Of a stretch of 64,000 nucleotides of DNA, positions 1 through 9,199 are shown piece after piece. The DNA is taken from positions 1 through 64,000 of the forward strand of contig CAZEIM010000011.1 in the NCBI GenBank assembly GCA_964512145.1, in the 5' to 3' direction. The translations under genes were made by a program, and so were the position numbers. Origin of the DNA: CAYOHR01 sp964512145. Its GTDB lineage: Bacteria; Bacteroidota; Bacteroidia; Flavobacteriales_G; JALEGO01. The number at the start of each line of letters is the position of its first letter. The stretch's first letter is position 1. The notes below the pieces were generated by a model. That model was not told where the DNA came from. It saw only the letters and a list, made by a program, of their open reading frames with translations, and ran no database searches.

Positions 1-220
1 GAGGACCGGGTTGGACGAACCTCTAGTGTGCCAGTTGTGTCGCCAGATGCATCGCTGGGTAGCTATGTTCGGATGAAATAAGCGCTGAAAGCATCTAAGC
101 GCGAAGTTCGCCTCAAGATGAGATTTCTTAGGATCGTCAAAGACTATGACGTTGATAGGTTGCAAGTGTAAAGTCAGTAATGACAAAGCTGAGCAATACT
201 AATTATCCATACACTTTTAT
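1..220 (+). rRNA. rrl: 23S ribosomal RNA, 3' end (partial)
   Basis: The first 220 bases match the universally conserved 3' end of large-subunit rRNA. Visible landmarks are GAGGACCGGGTTGGACGAAC (the sarcin/ricin-proximal domain VI region), GCTGAAAGCATCTAAGCGCGAAG, and GACGTTGATAGGTTGCAAGTGTAA near the end. The 5' part lies outside the window. The end is placed at about 220 by comparison with the known 3' helix; it could be off by several bases. A 5S gene follows about 50 bases later, so this is the end of an rRNA operon in the usual order. Confidence 0.95.
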
Positions 221-268
221 ATATGTTGTTTTCTTTCAATATGTTTTTTAAAAATATTTAATGATTTT

Positions 269-376
<108 letters not shown>

Positions 377-382
377 TTTTTT

Positions 383-413
383 AAGCCCACATTAATATGT
401 GGGCTTTTTTTTT
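383..413 (+). terminator. Intrinsic terminator of the rRNA operon
   Basis: Perfect 10-bp stem (AAGCCCACAT 383-392 with ATGTGGGCTT 397-406), a four-base loop, and a run of T to 413. It ends one base before the start codon of the next gene, so an upstream start at 399 for that gene would lie inside the stem and is unlikely. Confidence 0.9.
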
Positions 414-2156
414 ATGAAAAACATTATAAAAGTAGTATTATCCCTTATATTTTCTCTTTTATTTAGTTATACTTTTTCTCAAATAGATATATTTCAACAA
501 TATACTAGTAGCAGATATAATCTATCTCGAAACCTATTACCAATTTTTGATACAACATGTATTATTTCTTATAATTATTTATTTTTTGTAAATAATCTAA
601 ATGACTCTAATACTAATGATATTAGAGTTCCAGTTACAAAAATTCATTTTATTACAGCGTCTAATAAAGAAAACGTATTTAGTGTTAACCATTCTCAAAA
701 GATTAAAAATTTTTGGGATATAGATTTTTCCTTAAGCAATGTTAAATTTAATGGTTTTTATACTAACCAAAGTGTAAATAGTAATAATATTTTTATTGAT
801 AATAAATTTGAAGTATTAAAAAATAAGTTATTTGTAAATGTTGATTTTAAAAGAAGTAATAATATATTTCAACAAAGCGGAGGAATAATCAATGATAGCC
901 TTATTTTTTTAAACCCTACTATTTTAAAGACGAATATCATTTCAAATATAGATGCAAATTTTACAAATTTTACTAAAGAATTTTCCTTATCTGCCATTTA
1001 TTACATTAAAAGGCAAAATTTTGATTCTTTAATTTCTCATAGTTTATATATTAAGTCTAAGTTTTCTTCATTTAATAATAGATTATTGTATGTTGATAAT
1101 TCTCCTAAGTATACTTTTTATAATATTTTAGATTCTGTATTTACAGATAATGTATCTGTAATTAAAGATTCAGTTGATATTAAATCAATGAATCAATCTT
1201 TTACAATCCATTATGAACGAAAAGAATTTAATTTTTATTTGGGTACTGATTTTCAAAAATATATATGTTCTTATTTTATTCCAAATACTAATAATTCATC
1301 TATTAATAACTTATATACTGGAGGGATTGAAAGCCAAAATTTGTTTTTAATTTCTGGATTAAACTTTTATAAAAGTGGAAAAGAAATATCTAATTTGTTT
1401 TACAAAAGAGGTGTTTTTGGGTTTACCCGTGATAATTCTTTTTTCCAATTTAAATTGCGTTTAATTGATAAAAGAATCTTTAAATTATTTACTCAGTTTA
1501 ATTATATTTCCACTAAACCTCGATATCAAGATATATATTATAATTTCTTACACAATTCATATAGAAATAATTTTTCAAATATTCGTATTAGTGAATTTAA
1601 ATCGAATTTTTATTATAGTCAAATTTTTAATTTAGAATTAAAACATCAATGGATACAAAATTATGTATACAGAAATGAATCTTTTTCTCCAATTCAAGCA
1701 AAGAGTGGTTCTTTCATCACGATTATTTCCCCTTATATTAATTTTAAGTATAATAAATTTGAGTTTTTAACTAAATACTCGCATATAATTTCTAATTCTA
1801 ATAATTTTCTACCAATACCAAAAAATATTGTTCAATCATCGATAGTTTATTCAGATTCACTTTTTAAAAATTCTCTTTTTTTTAGATTAGGAGGTGATAT
1901 ATGTTATCACTCAAAATACTTTGCTCAAAAATTTATGCCTATCAATCAAAGTTTTTATTTACAAAACACTAGAGAAATAGGCGGATATCCTTATGTTTCA
2001 TTTTTTACATCTGTAGGATTAAAAAATTTCACCCTACAGTTATACATAGAACATATAAATCAAGGATACTCATCCGGACATTTTTTCATGACTCCATTTT
2101 ATCCGGTTCAGGATAGGACATATCGAGTTTCTCTTCAATGGACGTTATTTAACTAG
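414..2156 (+). CDS. Putative porin, outer-membrane beta-barrel protein
   Basis: 580 residues from the ATG at 414. This start was chosen because it begins a clean signal peptide (MKNIIKVV...SYTFSQ) and clears the rRNA terminator; an upstream in-frame ATG at 399 lies inside that hairpin. After the signal the protein is rich in aromatic and polar residues in alternating patterns typical of beta strands. The C-terminus, with FMTPFYPVQDRTYRVSLQW ending in aromatic residues, resembles the closing strands of the Bacteroidota 'putative porin' family (Porin_10), where a P-D-R-x-x-R motif precedes the last strand. Expected location is the outer membrane as a passive channel; the substrate cannot be told. 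The gene is followed at 8 bases by the convergent urocanase gene, with no obvious terminator between them. Confidence 0.68.
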   Translation: MKNIIKVVLSLIFSLLFSYTFSQIDIFQQYTSSRYNLSRNLLPIFDTTCIISYNYLFFVNNLNDSNTNDIRVPVTKIHFITASNKENVFSVNHSQKIKNFWDIDFSLSNVKFNGFYTNQSVNSNNIFIDNKFEVLKNKLFVNVDFKRSNNIFQQSGGIINDSLIFLNPTILKTNIISNIDANFTNFTKEFSLSAIYYIKRQNFDSLISHSLYIKSKFSSFNNRLLYVDNSPKYTFYNILDSVFTDNVSVIKDSVDIKSMNQSFTIHYERKEFNFYLGTDFQKYICSYFIPNTNNSSINNLYTGGIESQNLFLISGLNFYKSGKEISNLFYKRGVFGFTRDNSFFQFKLRLIDKRIFKLFTQFNYISTKPRYQDIYYNFLHNSYRNNFSNIRISEFKSNFYYSQIFNLELKHQWIQNYVYRNESFSPIQAKSGSFITIISPYINFKYNKFEFLTKYSHIISNSNNFLPIPKNIVQSSIVYSDSLFKNSLFFRLGGDICYHSKYFAQKFMPINQSFYLQNTREIGGYPYVSFFTSVGLKNFTLQLYIEHINQGYSSGHFFMTPFYPVQDRTYRVSLQWTLFN

Positions 2157-2163
2157 TAGGAGA

Positions 2164-4173
2164 TTATATTGAATCTAATATTTCCTTTTTTACAAGTGTA
2201 GGTAAAGTAACTATTAAATTTGAATTTCTTTTCATCTCTCTTTTAATGGTAAAGATGGCATTTGTATTTCTTGCCCAATTTCTTCTTGAAATGCCATTAT
2301 TTACATCCCAGAACAACATTGATTCAATATTTTTTTCAGCTTGTTTTGTGCCATCAATCACTAACCCAAATCCCCCATTTATAACTTCCCCCCAACCTAC
2401 ACCACCTCCATTATGTAGTGAAACCCATGTAGCACCTCTAAATGAATCTCCAACAAAGTTTTGTACTGCCATATCTGCCGTATATTTTGAACCATCATAA
2501 ATATTGGATGTTTCTCTATAAGGAGAATCTGTTCCCGATACATCGTGATGATCTCTACCTAAAACAATAGGTGCAGAAATTATACCTTTTGCAATAGCTT
2601 TATTAAATGCTTTAGCTATTTCAATTCTTCCTTCTGAATCTGCGTATAATATTCTAGCTTGTGATCCAACTACCATTTTATTTTTCTTTGCTTGTTTAAT
2701 CCAATGTATATTATCTGATAATTGGGTATATATTTCCTTAGGGGCTTTTTTTATTAATTTATTTAATACATTTTCAGCAATTTTATCAGTAACATCTAAG
2801 TCATTTTTGTCTCCAGAGGTACATACCCAGCGAAATGGTCCAAAACCGTAATCAAAACACAATGGCCCTAAAATATCTTGGATATACGAGGGATAAATAA
2901 ATTGATTGTTTTTATCTAAAACATTTGCTTTAGCTCTTGAGGATTCTAATAAAAAAGCATTTCCATAATCAAAAAAGTACATACCTTGTTTTGTTAATTT
3001 ATTAATTGCATCAACATGCCTACGCAAACTTTGATGAACTTTTTGTTTAAATTTCTCAGGATTTTCAGACATTAATCGATTTGATTCTTCAAAAGTTAGA
3101 TCAACTGGGTAATACCCTCCTGCATAAGGATTATGTAATGAAGTTTGATCGGATCCTATTTCTACAGGTATTTTTAATTCGGCTAATTTTTCCCATAGAT
3201 CAACTATATTTCCTAAATACGCAAACGATTTACATTCACCATTTTTTTTGCTATATAGTGCTTTTTCGATAACAGTATTAAGGTCAGTAACAATTTCATC
3301 TACCCAACCTTGATTAAGCCTTTTTTGAGCAGCTTTTTCATTTATTTCTGCTATTATACTGGTAAGCTCGGATATTTTTGCTGCTTTTGGCTGTGCACCT
3401 GACATTCCTCCTAAGCCTGAACTTACAAAAAGTAGATTTTTAATTTTGACATTTTTTTTAATCTTAATAACATTTCTAGCAGCATTTAACAATGTAATGG
3501 TTGTACCATGCACAATTCCTTGTGGACCAATATACATAAATGATCCCGCAGTCATTTGACCATATTGTGTAACTCCCAATGCATTATATTTTTCCCAATC
3601 ATCATATGTTGAGTAGTTAGGAATCATTAAACCATTAGTTAATACTAATCTTGGCGCATTTTTATGAGATGGGAACAAGCCCAGTGGGTGACCTGAATAT
3701 AATACCAATGTTTGCTCGTCAGTCATTGTTGCAAGATACTTCATGGTTAACCTATATTGAGCCCAATTTTGAAAAACAGAACCATTTCCTCCATAGGTTA
3801 TTAACTCATCTGGGTGTTGTGCCACGGCTTCATCTAAATTATTATTTATCATCAGCATTATGGCAGCTGCCTGTAAAGATTTATGGGGATAATCATAAAT
3901 ATTTCGTGCAAATATTTTATAATTTGGTTTAAAACGGTACATATATATTCGCCCATAAGTATTTAATTCATATAAAAACTCTTTTGCAAGCTGAATATGA
4001 AATTTTTCCGGAAAGTACCGAAGAGCATTTTCAATGGCTAATTTTTTTTCTTCTTTTGTTAAAATATTTTTTCTTTTAGGAGCATGGTTAATTTCATGAT
4101 CTAGCTTTTTTAGAATGGGGAGTTCATTTGGAATACCTTCTAAAATTAATTTTTGAAAATCTTTTCTTTTCAT
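2164..4173 (-). CDS. hutU: Urocanate hydratase
   Basis: 669 residues. It hydrates urocanate to imidazolone propionate, the second step of histidine degradation, in the cytoplasm with tightly bound NAD. Visible signatures are YGGNGSVFQNWAQYRL (127-142), TYDDWEKYNALGVTQYGQMTAG (about 189-210), the glycine-rich NAD site SGLGGMSGAQPKAA (252-265), and GFGPFRWVCTSGD with Cys451, equivalent to the active-site cysteine of the family. It is about 110 residues longer than the roughly 555-residue proteobacterial enzyme, as usual for the Bacteroidota form. It is the last gene of a minus-strand operon, and its ATG overlaps the stop of the preceding four-cysteine protein (ATGA), suggesting translational coupling. 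hutH, hutI and the glutamate-forming step are not in the window. Confidence 0.96.
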   Translation of the reverse strand: MKRKDFQKLILEGIPNELPILKKLDHEINHAPKRKNILTKEEKKLAIENALRYFPEKFHIQLAKEFLYELNTYGRIYMYRFKPNYKIFARNIYDYPHKSLQAAAIMLMINNNLDEAVAQHPDELITYGGNGSVFQNWAQYRLTMKYLATMTDEQTLVLYSGHPLGLFPSHKNAPRLVLTNGLMIPNYSTYDDWEKYNALGVTQYGQMTAGSFMYIGPQGIVHGTTITLLNAARNVIKIKKNVKIKNLLFVSSGLGGMSGAQPKAAKISELTSIIAEINEKAAQKRLNQGWVDEIVTDLNTVIEKALYSKKNGECKSFAYLGNIVDLWEKLAELKIPVEIGSDQTSLHNPYAGGYYPVDLTFEESNRLMSENPEKFKQKVHQSLRRHVDAINKLTKQGMYFFDYGNAFLLESSRAKANVLDKNNQFIYPSYIQDILGPLCFDYGFGPFRWVCTSGDKNDLDVTDKIAENVLNKLIKKAPKEIYTQLSDNIHWIKQAKKNKMVVGSQARILYADSEGRIEIAKAFNKAIAKGIISAPIVLGRDHHDVSGTDSPYRETSNIYDGSKYTADMAVQNFVGDSFRGATWVSLHNGGGVGWGEVINGGFGLVIDGTKQAEKNIESMLFWDVNNGISRRNWARNTNAIFTIKREMKRNSNLIVTLPTLVKKEILDSI

Positions 4174-4346
4174 GATTTTTTATTGAATTTTCCCGTTTTA
4201 ATATTATACCCATAAGGACAATGTTTACAACCATTTTTACAACAATATCCTCTTTTTAGTAAATATTTCTCTGTAAAAATGATATATCCTTCTTTACTGT
4301 AATAATAATCATCTGGTTCTAAATTCTGTTTTGAGAAAATAGACAT
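4170..4346 (-). CDS. Small four-cysteine protein, DUF5522-like
   Basis: A 58-residue protein found by reading the gap between the lactone oxidase and hutU. Its sequence runs MSIFSKQNLEPDDYYYSKEG, then YIIFTEKYLLKRGYCCKNGC, then KHCPYGYNIKTGKFNKKS. The core 'Y-Y...G-Y-x-x-F-T-E-K-Y-L-x-x-R-G-Y-C-C-x-x-x-C-x-x-C-P-Y-G' matches what I recall of the small DUF5522 family of Bacteroidota. Cys35, Cys36, Cys40 and Cys43 could bind a metal (inference). It starts 2 bases after the oxidase stop, and its TGA overlaps the hutU ATG by 4 bases, so it is clearly part of the operon. Function is unknown. Confidence 0.8.
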   Translation of the reverse strand: MSIFSKQNLEPDDYYYSKEGYIIFTEKYLLKRGYCCKNGCKHCPYGYNIKTGKFNKKS

Positions 4347-4348
4347 TT

Positions 4349-5638
4349 TTATGTAAATAATGTTTGTAAATGCGTATTAATGAAAATATTTTTTGGGTCT
4401 AAAATACTTCGGATTGATATAAATTCTTCCATTTTTGGATATTGTTTTTGAATATACTGTTTATCACAAAAATGTATTTTACCCCAGTGAGGCCTGCCAT
4501 TATATTTATGCATTATTTCTTCTACATTTTTAAAATATTTTTTGTAGGGCATTCCTTTAAACTGATGTACTGCAATGTAAGCAGATTCTCTTTCATATGC
4601 TGGACTAAGAGCAATATTGTCTTTTTTTACAAATCGACATTCGATGGGGAAATTAACAGGAATTTTATGTTGAACAATCATGTTTTTTAATTCTAATATA
4701 GCATGAGTAAAATTTTCTACCGGAATATTATATTCCATTTCTTGAAATTTAACTAAACGTGTTGTAGCATATACATTATAACTCCAATCTGTAAAATTTG
4801 TTTTTGAAATTCCCCACGCAGATAATTTAGAAATCCCAGGACTTAAGAAGTTAAATGTTTTTGAAATGAAGCATAAAAAACCAAAAAGGTAGTTTTCTAA
4901 AGCTAAATCCATTATTTTCTTTAATCCTCTTTTGGAAGAGTTTTCATGGCTAATATTTGAACATTTTATTTGACAATATTCGGTATGCGGAAAATAATAA
5001 AACTCAAAATTTCTATTTTTTGTTTTATATTCATCGAGTTTTGCTAAACAATCTTTTAATTTTATTTTTTCTGTTTTTAAGTTTAATTTATATGCATCAA
5101 CGAGCCTTAATTTAATTCGAGTTATAATCCCAAACATTCCTAAAGATACCTTTGAATAATCGAGCCATTGGGGATTATTTTCAGAATCAATTTTAATGAT
5201 TTCCCCATTTCCATTTACTAATGTTATTCCTTCAATCATATTAGAAAGAGATCTTAGTTCTATTCCCGTTCCGTGTGTCCCTGTTGATAATGCACCTGCG
5301 ATACTTTGTTGATTGTAATCTCCCATAATTTCTAGGGCTAAATTATGTTTTAATAATAAATCGCCAATTTTAAAAACTTTTGTACCAGCCCATAGTTCAG
5401 CAGTTTTAGTGTTTATATCTGCTTGTATAAGTCCAGATAGCTTATCTAAAGAAACTAGTATATCATTTGTTTCAACAATCGGAGAAAATGAGTGTCCAGA
5501 ACCAACAACACGAATTTTTTGATTGTTTAAATTTGCTTTTTTTACCAATTCAGCTATTTGCTCTTCTGTAGAAGGGTATTCAATAACTTTAGGAAAACAT
5601 GTTACCGATTTTGACCAATTTTGCCACTTTTTTTTCAT
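4349..5638 (-). CDS. FAD-linked oxidase of the D-arabinono-1,4-lactone / alditol oxidase family
   Basis: 429 residues with a PCMH-type FAD-binding domain at the N-terminus and an ALO-type domain at the C-terminus. RVVGSGHSFSP (43-53) contains His49, at the position that carries covalently bound FAD in this family. GDYNQQSIAGALSTGTHGTG is the second FAD-contact region. The C-terminal GRPHWGKIHF and the end RSILDPKNIFINTHL are typical of aldonolactone and alditol oxidases. These enzymes oxidise sugar lactones or polyols with oxygen, giving hydrogen peroxide; the substrate here is not predictable. No signal peptide is seen. It sits 9 bases after the deaminase/aldolase gene in the same operon, a pairing that suggests a shared pathway. 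Confidence 0.85.
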   Translation of the reverse strand: MKKKWQNWSKSVTCFPKVIEYPSTEEQIAELVKKANLNNQKIRVVGSGHSFSPIVETNDILVSLDKLSGLIQADINTKTAELWAGTKVFKIGDLLLKHNLALEIMGDYNQQSIAGALSTGTHGTGIELRSLSNMIEGITLVNGNGEIIKIDSENNPQWLDYSKVSLGMFGIITRIKLRLVDAYKLNLKTEKIKLKDCLAKLDEYKTKNRNFEFYYFPHTEYCQIKCSNISHENSSKRGLKKIMDLALENYLFGFLCFISKTFNFLSPGISKLSAWGISKTNFTDWSYNVYATTRLVKFQEMEYNIPVENFTHAILELKNMIVQHKIPVNFPIECRFVKKDNIALSPAYERESAYIAVHQFKGMPYKKYFKNVEEIMHKYNGRPHWGKIHFCDKQYIQKQYPKMEEFISIRSILDPKNIFINTHLQTLFT

Positions 5639-5647
5639 AATTCTAAA

Positions 5648-6841
5648 TTACAAAAAACATTTACCTTCACCTCTATAGGTTTTATAAGTATCAATAATTT
5701 TTTTATTAGATATAATAATTAATTCATTAAATCTTTCACACAATTCGCCCGCTTTTGCATGTCTAAAAAATACAGGATCTCCAATATCTAATTTTTCAGA
5801 CCCATTATAAATAAAAGGTGTTTGAACTTCCCCTGCGCCTTCATTATTTATTAGTTTTACCCCCTCAGGCATAAAAGGGGAGGGTAGCTTGTTTTTATCT
5901 GCACTTCCTGAAGCCACATATCCTCCTCCTTGTGCTGTATATATCATATTTTTAGGCTTTCTAGTTATTTGTAATGCAAAAAATAATGCTGGAAAATATT
6001 TAAAGTTTGAGTAACTATCAAATAAATGAGGTTGATATATTCCGCTTCCAACCGTAACTTCTGTAATTAAATTTTCTTTTTTTGTACTATGTAAGCTACC
6101 GGTTCCACCTCCGTTTATGATTTGTAATTTTTGCCCAAAATATTTTTCAATTATTGAAACAAATTCACTCCGTTTTAGCGCTATCTGATTTTGAGAGATT
6201 TTTTTTAAATATTTAATAAAGGTGTTTTTTAAATATTTCCCTTTTTCATGATCTGGAACTCCTGCAATTTGAGCTTCGTAACCCATTACTCCTTTTAAGC
6301 TTAAATTTGGAAATTTTTTTAATAACTTTAAGAAGTTTATTAAGTCGATTTTTGAATGTATTGAAGATCTATACACACCAAAAAATAAAAAGGGAAAATT
6401 TGTACTAACATCAATATCTATACAAATTGGAACGTGAACATTTATTTCTTGAGCTATAGCATTTATAATAGAGGCATGTTCTTCTAAATCTACCATTAGC
6501 ATAATTTTTTTGCCCTCTTTTATCTTGTGCAAACACGTTTTTAATGCATCTATTTGAATATCGGGATAGGCTAATAAAATATCGTCAAATCCATGTTCGA
6601 TTAAAAAAATTGTTTCAGCTAAGCTATAACTCATGATACCTTTAAAGCGCTCGTTATAGGACAAAATATGTTTAAGTATATTTACACAACGTATTGATTT
6701 AGAAGCTATTCTTATGTCTTTATCTCCTGAATTTGATAAAATTGCATCTAAATTAAGGTTTAAATTATCGATATCTACAATTGCTAAAGGCAGCTTTTCT
6801 TGTTTGATAATATTTTTATAATATTGATATGATTGAATCAT
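5648..6841 (-). CDS. PLP-dependent amino-acid deaminase/aldolase (alanine-racemase fold)
   Basis: 397 residues. The N-terminal half has the fold-type III barrel signature, with PLP lysine Lys48 in RIASKSIR (44-51). The C-terminal D-serine dehydratase-like domain ends with GDPVFFRHAKAGELCERFNE, characteristic of proteins annotated as 'amino acid deaminase/aldolase', relatives of D-threonine aldolase and D-serine dehydratase. Such enzymes act on D-3-hydroxyamino acids with PLP and a divalent metal; the His of RHAKAGE is the likely metal ligand. The start overlaps the stop of the amidohydrolase by 4 bases (ATGA) and the lactone oxidase follows after 9 bases. The exact substrate is unknown. Confidence 0.8.
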   Translation of the reverse strand: MIQSYQYYKNIIKQEKLPLAIVDIDNLNLNLDAILSNSGDKDIRIASKSIRCVNILKHILSYNERFKGIMSYSLAETIFLIEHGFDDILLAYPDIQIDALKTCLHKIKEGKKIMLMVDLEEHASIINAIAQEINVHVPICIDIDVSTNFPFLFFGVYRSSIHSKIDLINFLKLLKKFPNLSLKGVMGYEAQIAGVPDHEKGKYLKNTFIKYLKKISQNQIALKRSEFVSIIEKYFGQKLQIINGGGTGSLHSTKKENLITEVTVGSGIYQPHLFDSYSNFKYFPALFFALQITRKPKNMIYTAQGGGYVASGSADKNKLPSPFMPEGVKLINNEGAGEVQTPFIYNGSEKLDIGDPVFFRHAKAGELCERFNELIIISNKKIIDTYKTYRGEGKCFL

Positions 6842-8016
6842 AATATTTTCTCAACGGAGGTTACGTATTTTTCATTTTTATGATCTAAGTGAATAAGATT
6901 AATTCCCGGTTTTTTCCCGATTTCAAAACTACCTGCCCAATGTTCAATATTTAAAGCTTTAGCTCCATTTAATGTAGCCCAAGTTATTAATTGTGAAAGA
7001 GGAATCTCAGGAAAATGTATTTGTATTAACTTAATTTCATCTAATATTGATAATGTGTTGTTAGAAGCAAGACTATCAGTTCCAAGACAAATCATTGATT
7101 TTTTTTTGTAAAATAATGGTATATTGGGAAGTTTGTTTTCAATATACAAATTTGCTTTTGGGCAAAAGCACCAATATATATTTTTTTTATATTCAGATGT
7201 TTTTTCAACCTCTTTTTCTGAGGTGAAAGTATTATGTACCAATATTATTTTATTATTTTTTAAGTAACTAATATAACTTAATAACGAAGATTTTCCGGTC
7301 TCTTTCCATTTATTAGTATTAATATTGAACTCTTTAAGCATTTCAATGAGCTTTCCAGATTTATTTAAATACATTTTATTCTCTTCTTCACTTTCTTGGT
7401 TATGAATAGTTATGGGTTTGTTTAAAGTGTATTTAGATATATTTTCAATTAATTTTAGTGAGGTAGAGTAAGGAGCATGGGGAGTCAAACTAAACGTTAA
7501 ACTGGGGAATTTTAATGACTGTAATTCATAAAATTCTTTCCAATGATTAAATATATTTCTCGAATTCGTTTCATCAAATCCAAATACTTCTATAAAAGAA
7601 TGATAAAATATGTTGGAATTAGCTTTAACATTAAAACTAATATTGCTATTACAAATATCACCTACTGCCACAATACCATTATTATACATATTTGTATCCT
7701 CAATTTTACATGATGATTCAATAATTTCACTGTCAAATTTTACTCTTTTAGCTTGTAATTCTTTAATAAAATTAGGTAACCCTTGGTTTGGGGTAATTAT
7801 GTTTTTTAAATAAGATAGTTCTAAATGGCAATGTGTATTAATAAATCCCGGACAAAGTATCCCCTTAAAATGTTGTACATTATTTAAGTCGGATAGAGTT
7901 TCTAAACTAGTTACATCTATTATTTCGCCTGTTTTATTAGCAATGATAACTCCATTTTTAATAGGAGCACTTGAAATTGGATAAACCCAGTCGGCTGAAA
8001 ATTTTACCACTGACAT
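6838..8016 (-). CDS. Amidohydrolase-family deaminase, possibly aminofutalosine deaminase-like
   Basis: 392 residues with the metal-dependent amidohydrolase barrel. Metal ligands are His62 and His64 in PGFINTHCHLELS, a third His at 205 in TIHNQESEEE with Glu208, and an Asp in CLGTDSLASN. The HxHLELS form is shared by chlorohydrolase/deaminase enzymes, including the aminodeoxyfutalosine deaminases (MqnX) of the futalosine menaquinone route. Deamination of an adenosine-like or guanine-like substrate is likely; the MqnX assignment is only a possibility, since no other mqn gene is in the window. It is the first gene of the 8016-to-2164 operon and diverges from rlmN across about 40 bases. Confidence 0.75.
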   Translation of the reverse strand: MSVVKFSADWVYPISSAPIKNGVIIANKTGEIIDVTSLETLSDLNNVQHFKGILCPGFINTHCHLELSYLKNIITPNQGLPNFIKELQAKRVKFDSEIIESSCKIEDTNMYNNGIVAVGDICNSNISFNVKANSNIFYHSFIEVFGFDETNSRNIFNHWKEFYELQSLKFPSLTFSLTPHAPYSTSLKLIENISKYTLNKPITIHNQESEEENKMYLNKSGKLIEMLKEFNINTNKWKETGKSSLLSYISYLKNNKIILVHNTFTSEKEVEKTSEYKKNIYWCFCPKANLYIENKLPNIPLFYKKKSMICLGTDSLASNNTLSILDEIKLIQIHFPEIPLSQLITWATLNGAKALNIEHWAGSFEIGKKPGINLIHLDHKNEKYVTSVEKIL

Positions 8017-8043
8017 AAACTTTTTTTACAGCTATAATATCCT

Positions 8044-8051
8044 TAATTTTG
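8044..8051 (+). promoter_or_regulatory. Candidate -7 box (TAATTTTG) for rlmN
   Basis: Exact match to the Bacteroidota -7 consensus TAnnTTTG, ending 5 bases before the rlmN ATG. I see no TTG at the usual 17-23 base spacing upstream, so support comes from the -7 box alone. If used, transcription would begin at or next to the ATG. Confidence 0.4.
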
Positions 8052-8056
8052 CAAAT

Positions 8057-9115
8057 ATGCACAATATATCATTGCGAGATATCAGAAGTTTAAATCAAGA
8101 TGAGTTAAAAGATTTGTTGTTAGAATATCAGGAACCTCCATACAGAGCAAAGCAAATTTATGAGTGGCTTTGGCATAAATCTGCCAAAAATTTTGAGGAA
8201 ATGACTAGCTTACCTAAAGAGTTAAGATATAAACTTCATGAAAATTTCAGAATTTATTCTCAGGAATTAGCGGATATTCAACAAAGCTCTGATAAGACCA
8301 TCAAAGCAGCTCTTCGTTTGCATGATGGGAACTTAATCGAAAGCGTTTTAATACCCACAGAAGACAGGATTACGGCATGTGTATCATCTCAAGTAGGATG
8401 TAGCTTAAGTTGTGCATTTTGTGCTACGGGAAAATTATCTCGAAAAAGAAACTTGAGTCCCGGAGAAATATATGACCAAGTAGTTTGGGTAAAAAACTTG
8501 GCTGAAGAAAAGTTTTTACGCCCTCTTACCAATATAGTATTCATGGGTATGGGTGAACCTCTTTTAAATTATGCAAACGTAATGGAGGCCATTGAAAAAA
8601 TTACTTCGCCTAATGGTTTAGGAATGTCGCCAAGCAGAATTACTTTATCAACCGCAGGAGTAGCAAAAATGATACGCAAATTGGCTGATGATCAAGTGAA
8701 ATTTAATTTAGCGTTATCACTTCATGCTGCTGATGATGAAAAGAGAAATAAAATGATGGCCATTAACGAAACAAATAATTTATCGGCATTAAAAGAAGCA
8801 CTACAATATTTTTACTTGAAAACAAAAAATAAAATTACATTGGAATATATCATTTTTAAAAATATTAATGATGATGTTTCAGATGCATTAAACCTAATAA
8901 AATTCGCATTGAATCTGCCTTGTAAAATAAATATTATCGAATATAATCCTATTGGTGACGGTATATTTAAACAAGCAGATGAAAAAAAAGTACAGGAATT
9001 CATTCAAGTGCTTAGAAAGAATAAATTAATAGTCAATATTCGAAAAAGCAGAGGGAAAGATATAGATGCGGCTTGTGGTCAACTTGCCAATAAAAACAAT
9101 ATTAAAGTAGCGTAA
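8057..9115 (+). CDS. rlmN: 23S rRNA (adenine-2503-C2)/tRNA (adenine-37-C2) methyltransferase
   Basis: 352 residues, full length for RlmN. A radical-SAM enzyme that methylates C2 of A2503 in 23S rRNA and A37 of some tRNAs. The cluster-binding CSLSCAFC (Cys115, Cys119, Cys122) has the required CxxxCxxC spacing. FMGMGEPLLNY and STAGVAKMI are conserved SAM-site segments. GKDIDAACGQL near the end carries Cys340, equivalent to the methyl-carrying cysteine. The N-terminus (RAKQIYEWLW) fits the family's RNA-binding domain, supporting this start. lepA lies downstream with its own promoter-like box. Confidence 0.97.
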   Translation: MHNISLRDIRSLNQDELKDLLLEYQEPPYRAKQIYEWLWHKSAKNFEEMTSLPKELRYKLHENFRIYSQELADIQQSSDKTIKAALRLHDGNLIESVLIPTEDRITACVSSQVGCSLSCAFCATGKLSRKRNLSPGEIYDQVVWVKNLAEEKFLRPLTNIVFMGMGEPLLNYANVMEAIEKITSPNGLGMSPSRITLSTAGVAKMIRKLADDQVKFNLALSLHAADDEKRNKMMAINETNNLSALKEALQYFYLKTKNKITLEYIIFKNINDDVSDALNLIKFALNLPCKINIIEYNPIGDGIFKQADEKKVQEFIQVLRKNKLIVNIRKSRGKDIDAACGQLANKNNIKVA

Positions 9116-9173
9116 TTCAAATTCTTCAAAATTTTATTTATACCCTTAAGTAACAAATTGTTTTAATATTCCC

Positions 9174-9181
9174 TACTTTTG
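9174..9181 (+). promoter_or_regulatory. Candidate -7 box (TACTTTTG) for lepA
   Basis: Exact TAnnTTTG match 18 bases before the lepA ATG. The closest TTG (9158-9160) is only 13 bases upstream, shorter than the usual spacing, so only the -7 box is well supported. Confidence 0.4.
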
Positions 9182-9199
9182 TGGATACATTTAGTTTCT

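Noticed and set aside
399..413. An earlier ATG for the putative porin
   Set aside because: It lies inside the hairpin of the rRNA terminator and would add residues before a good signal peptide.
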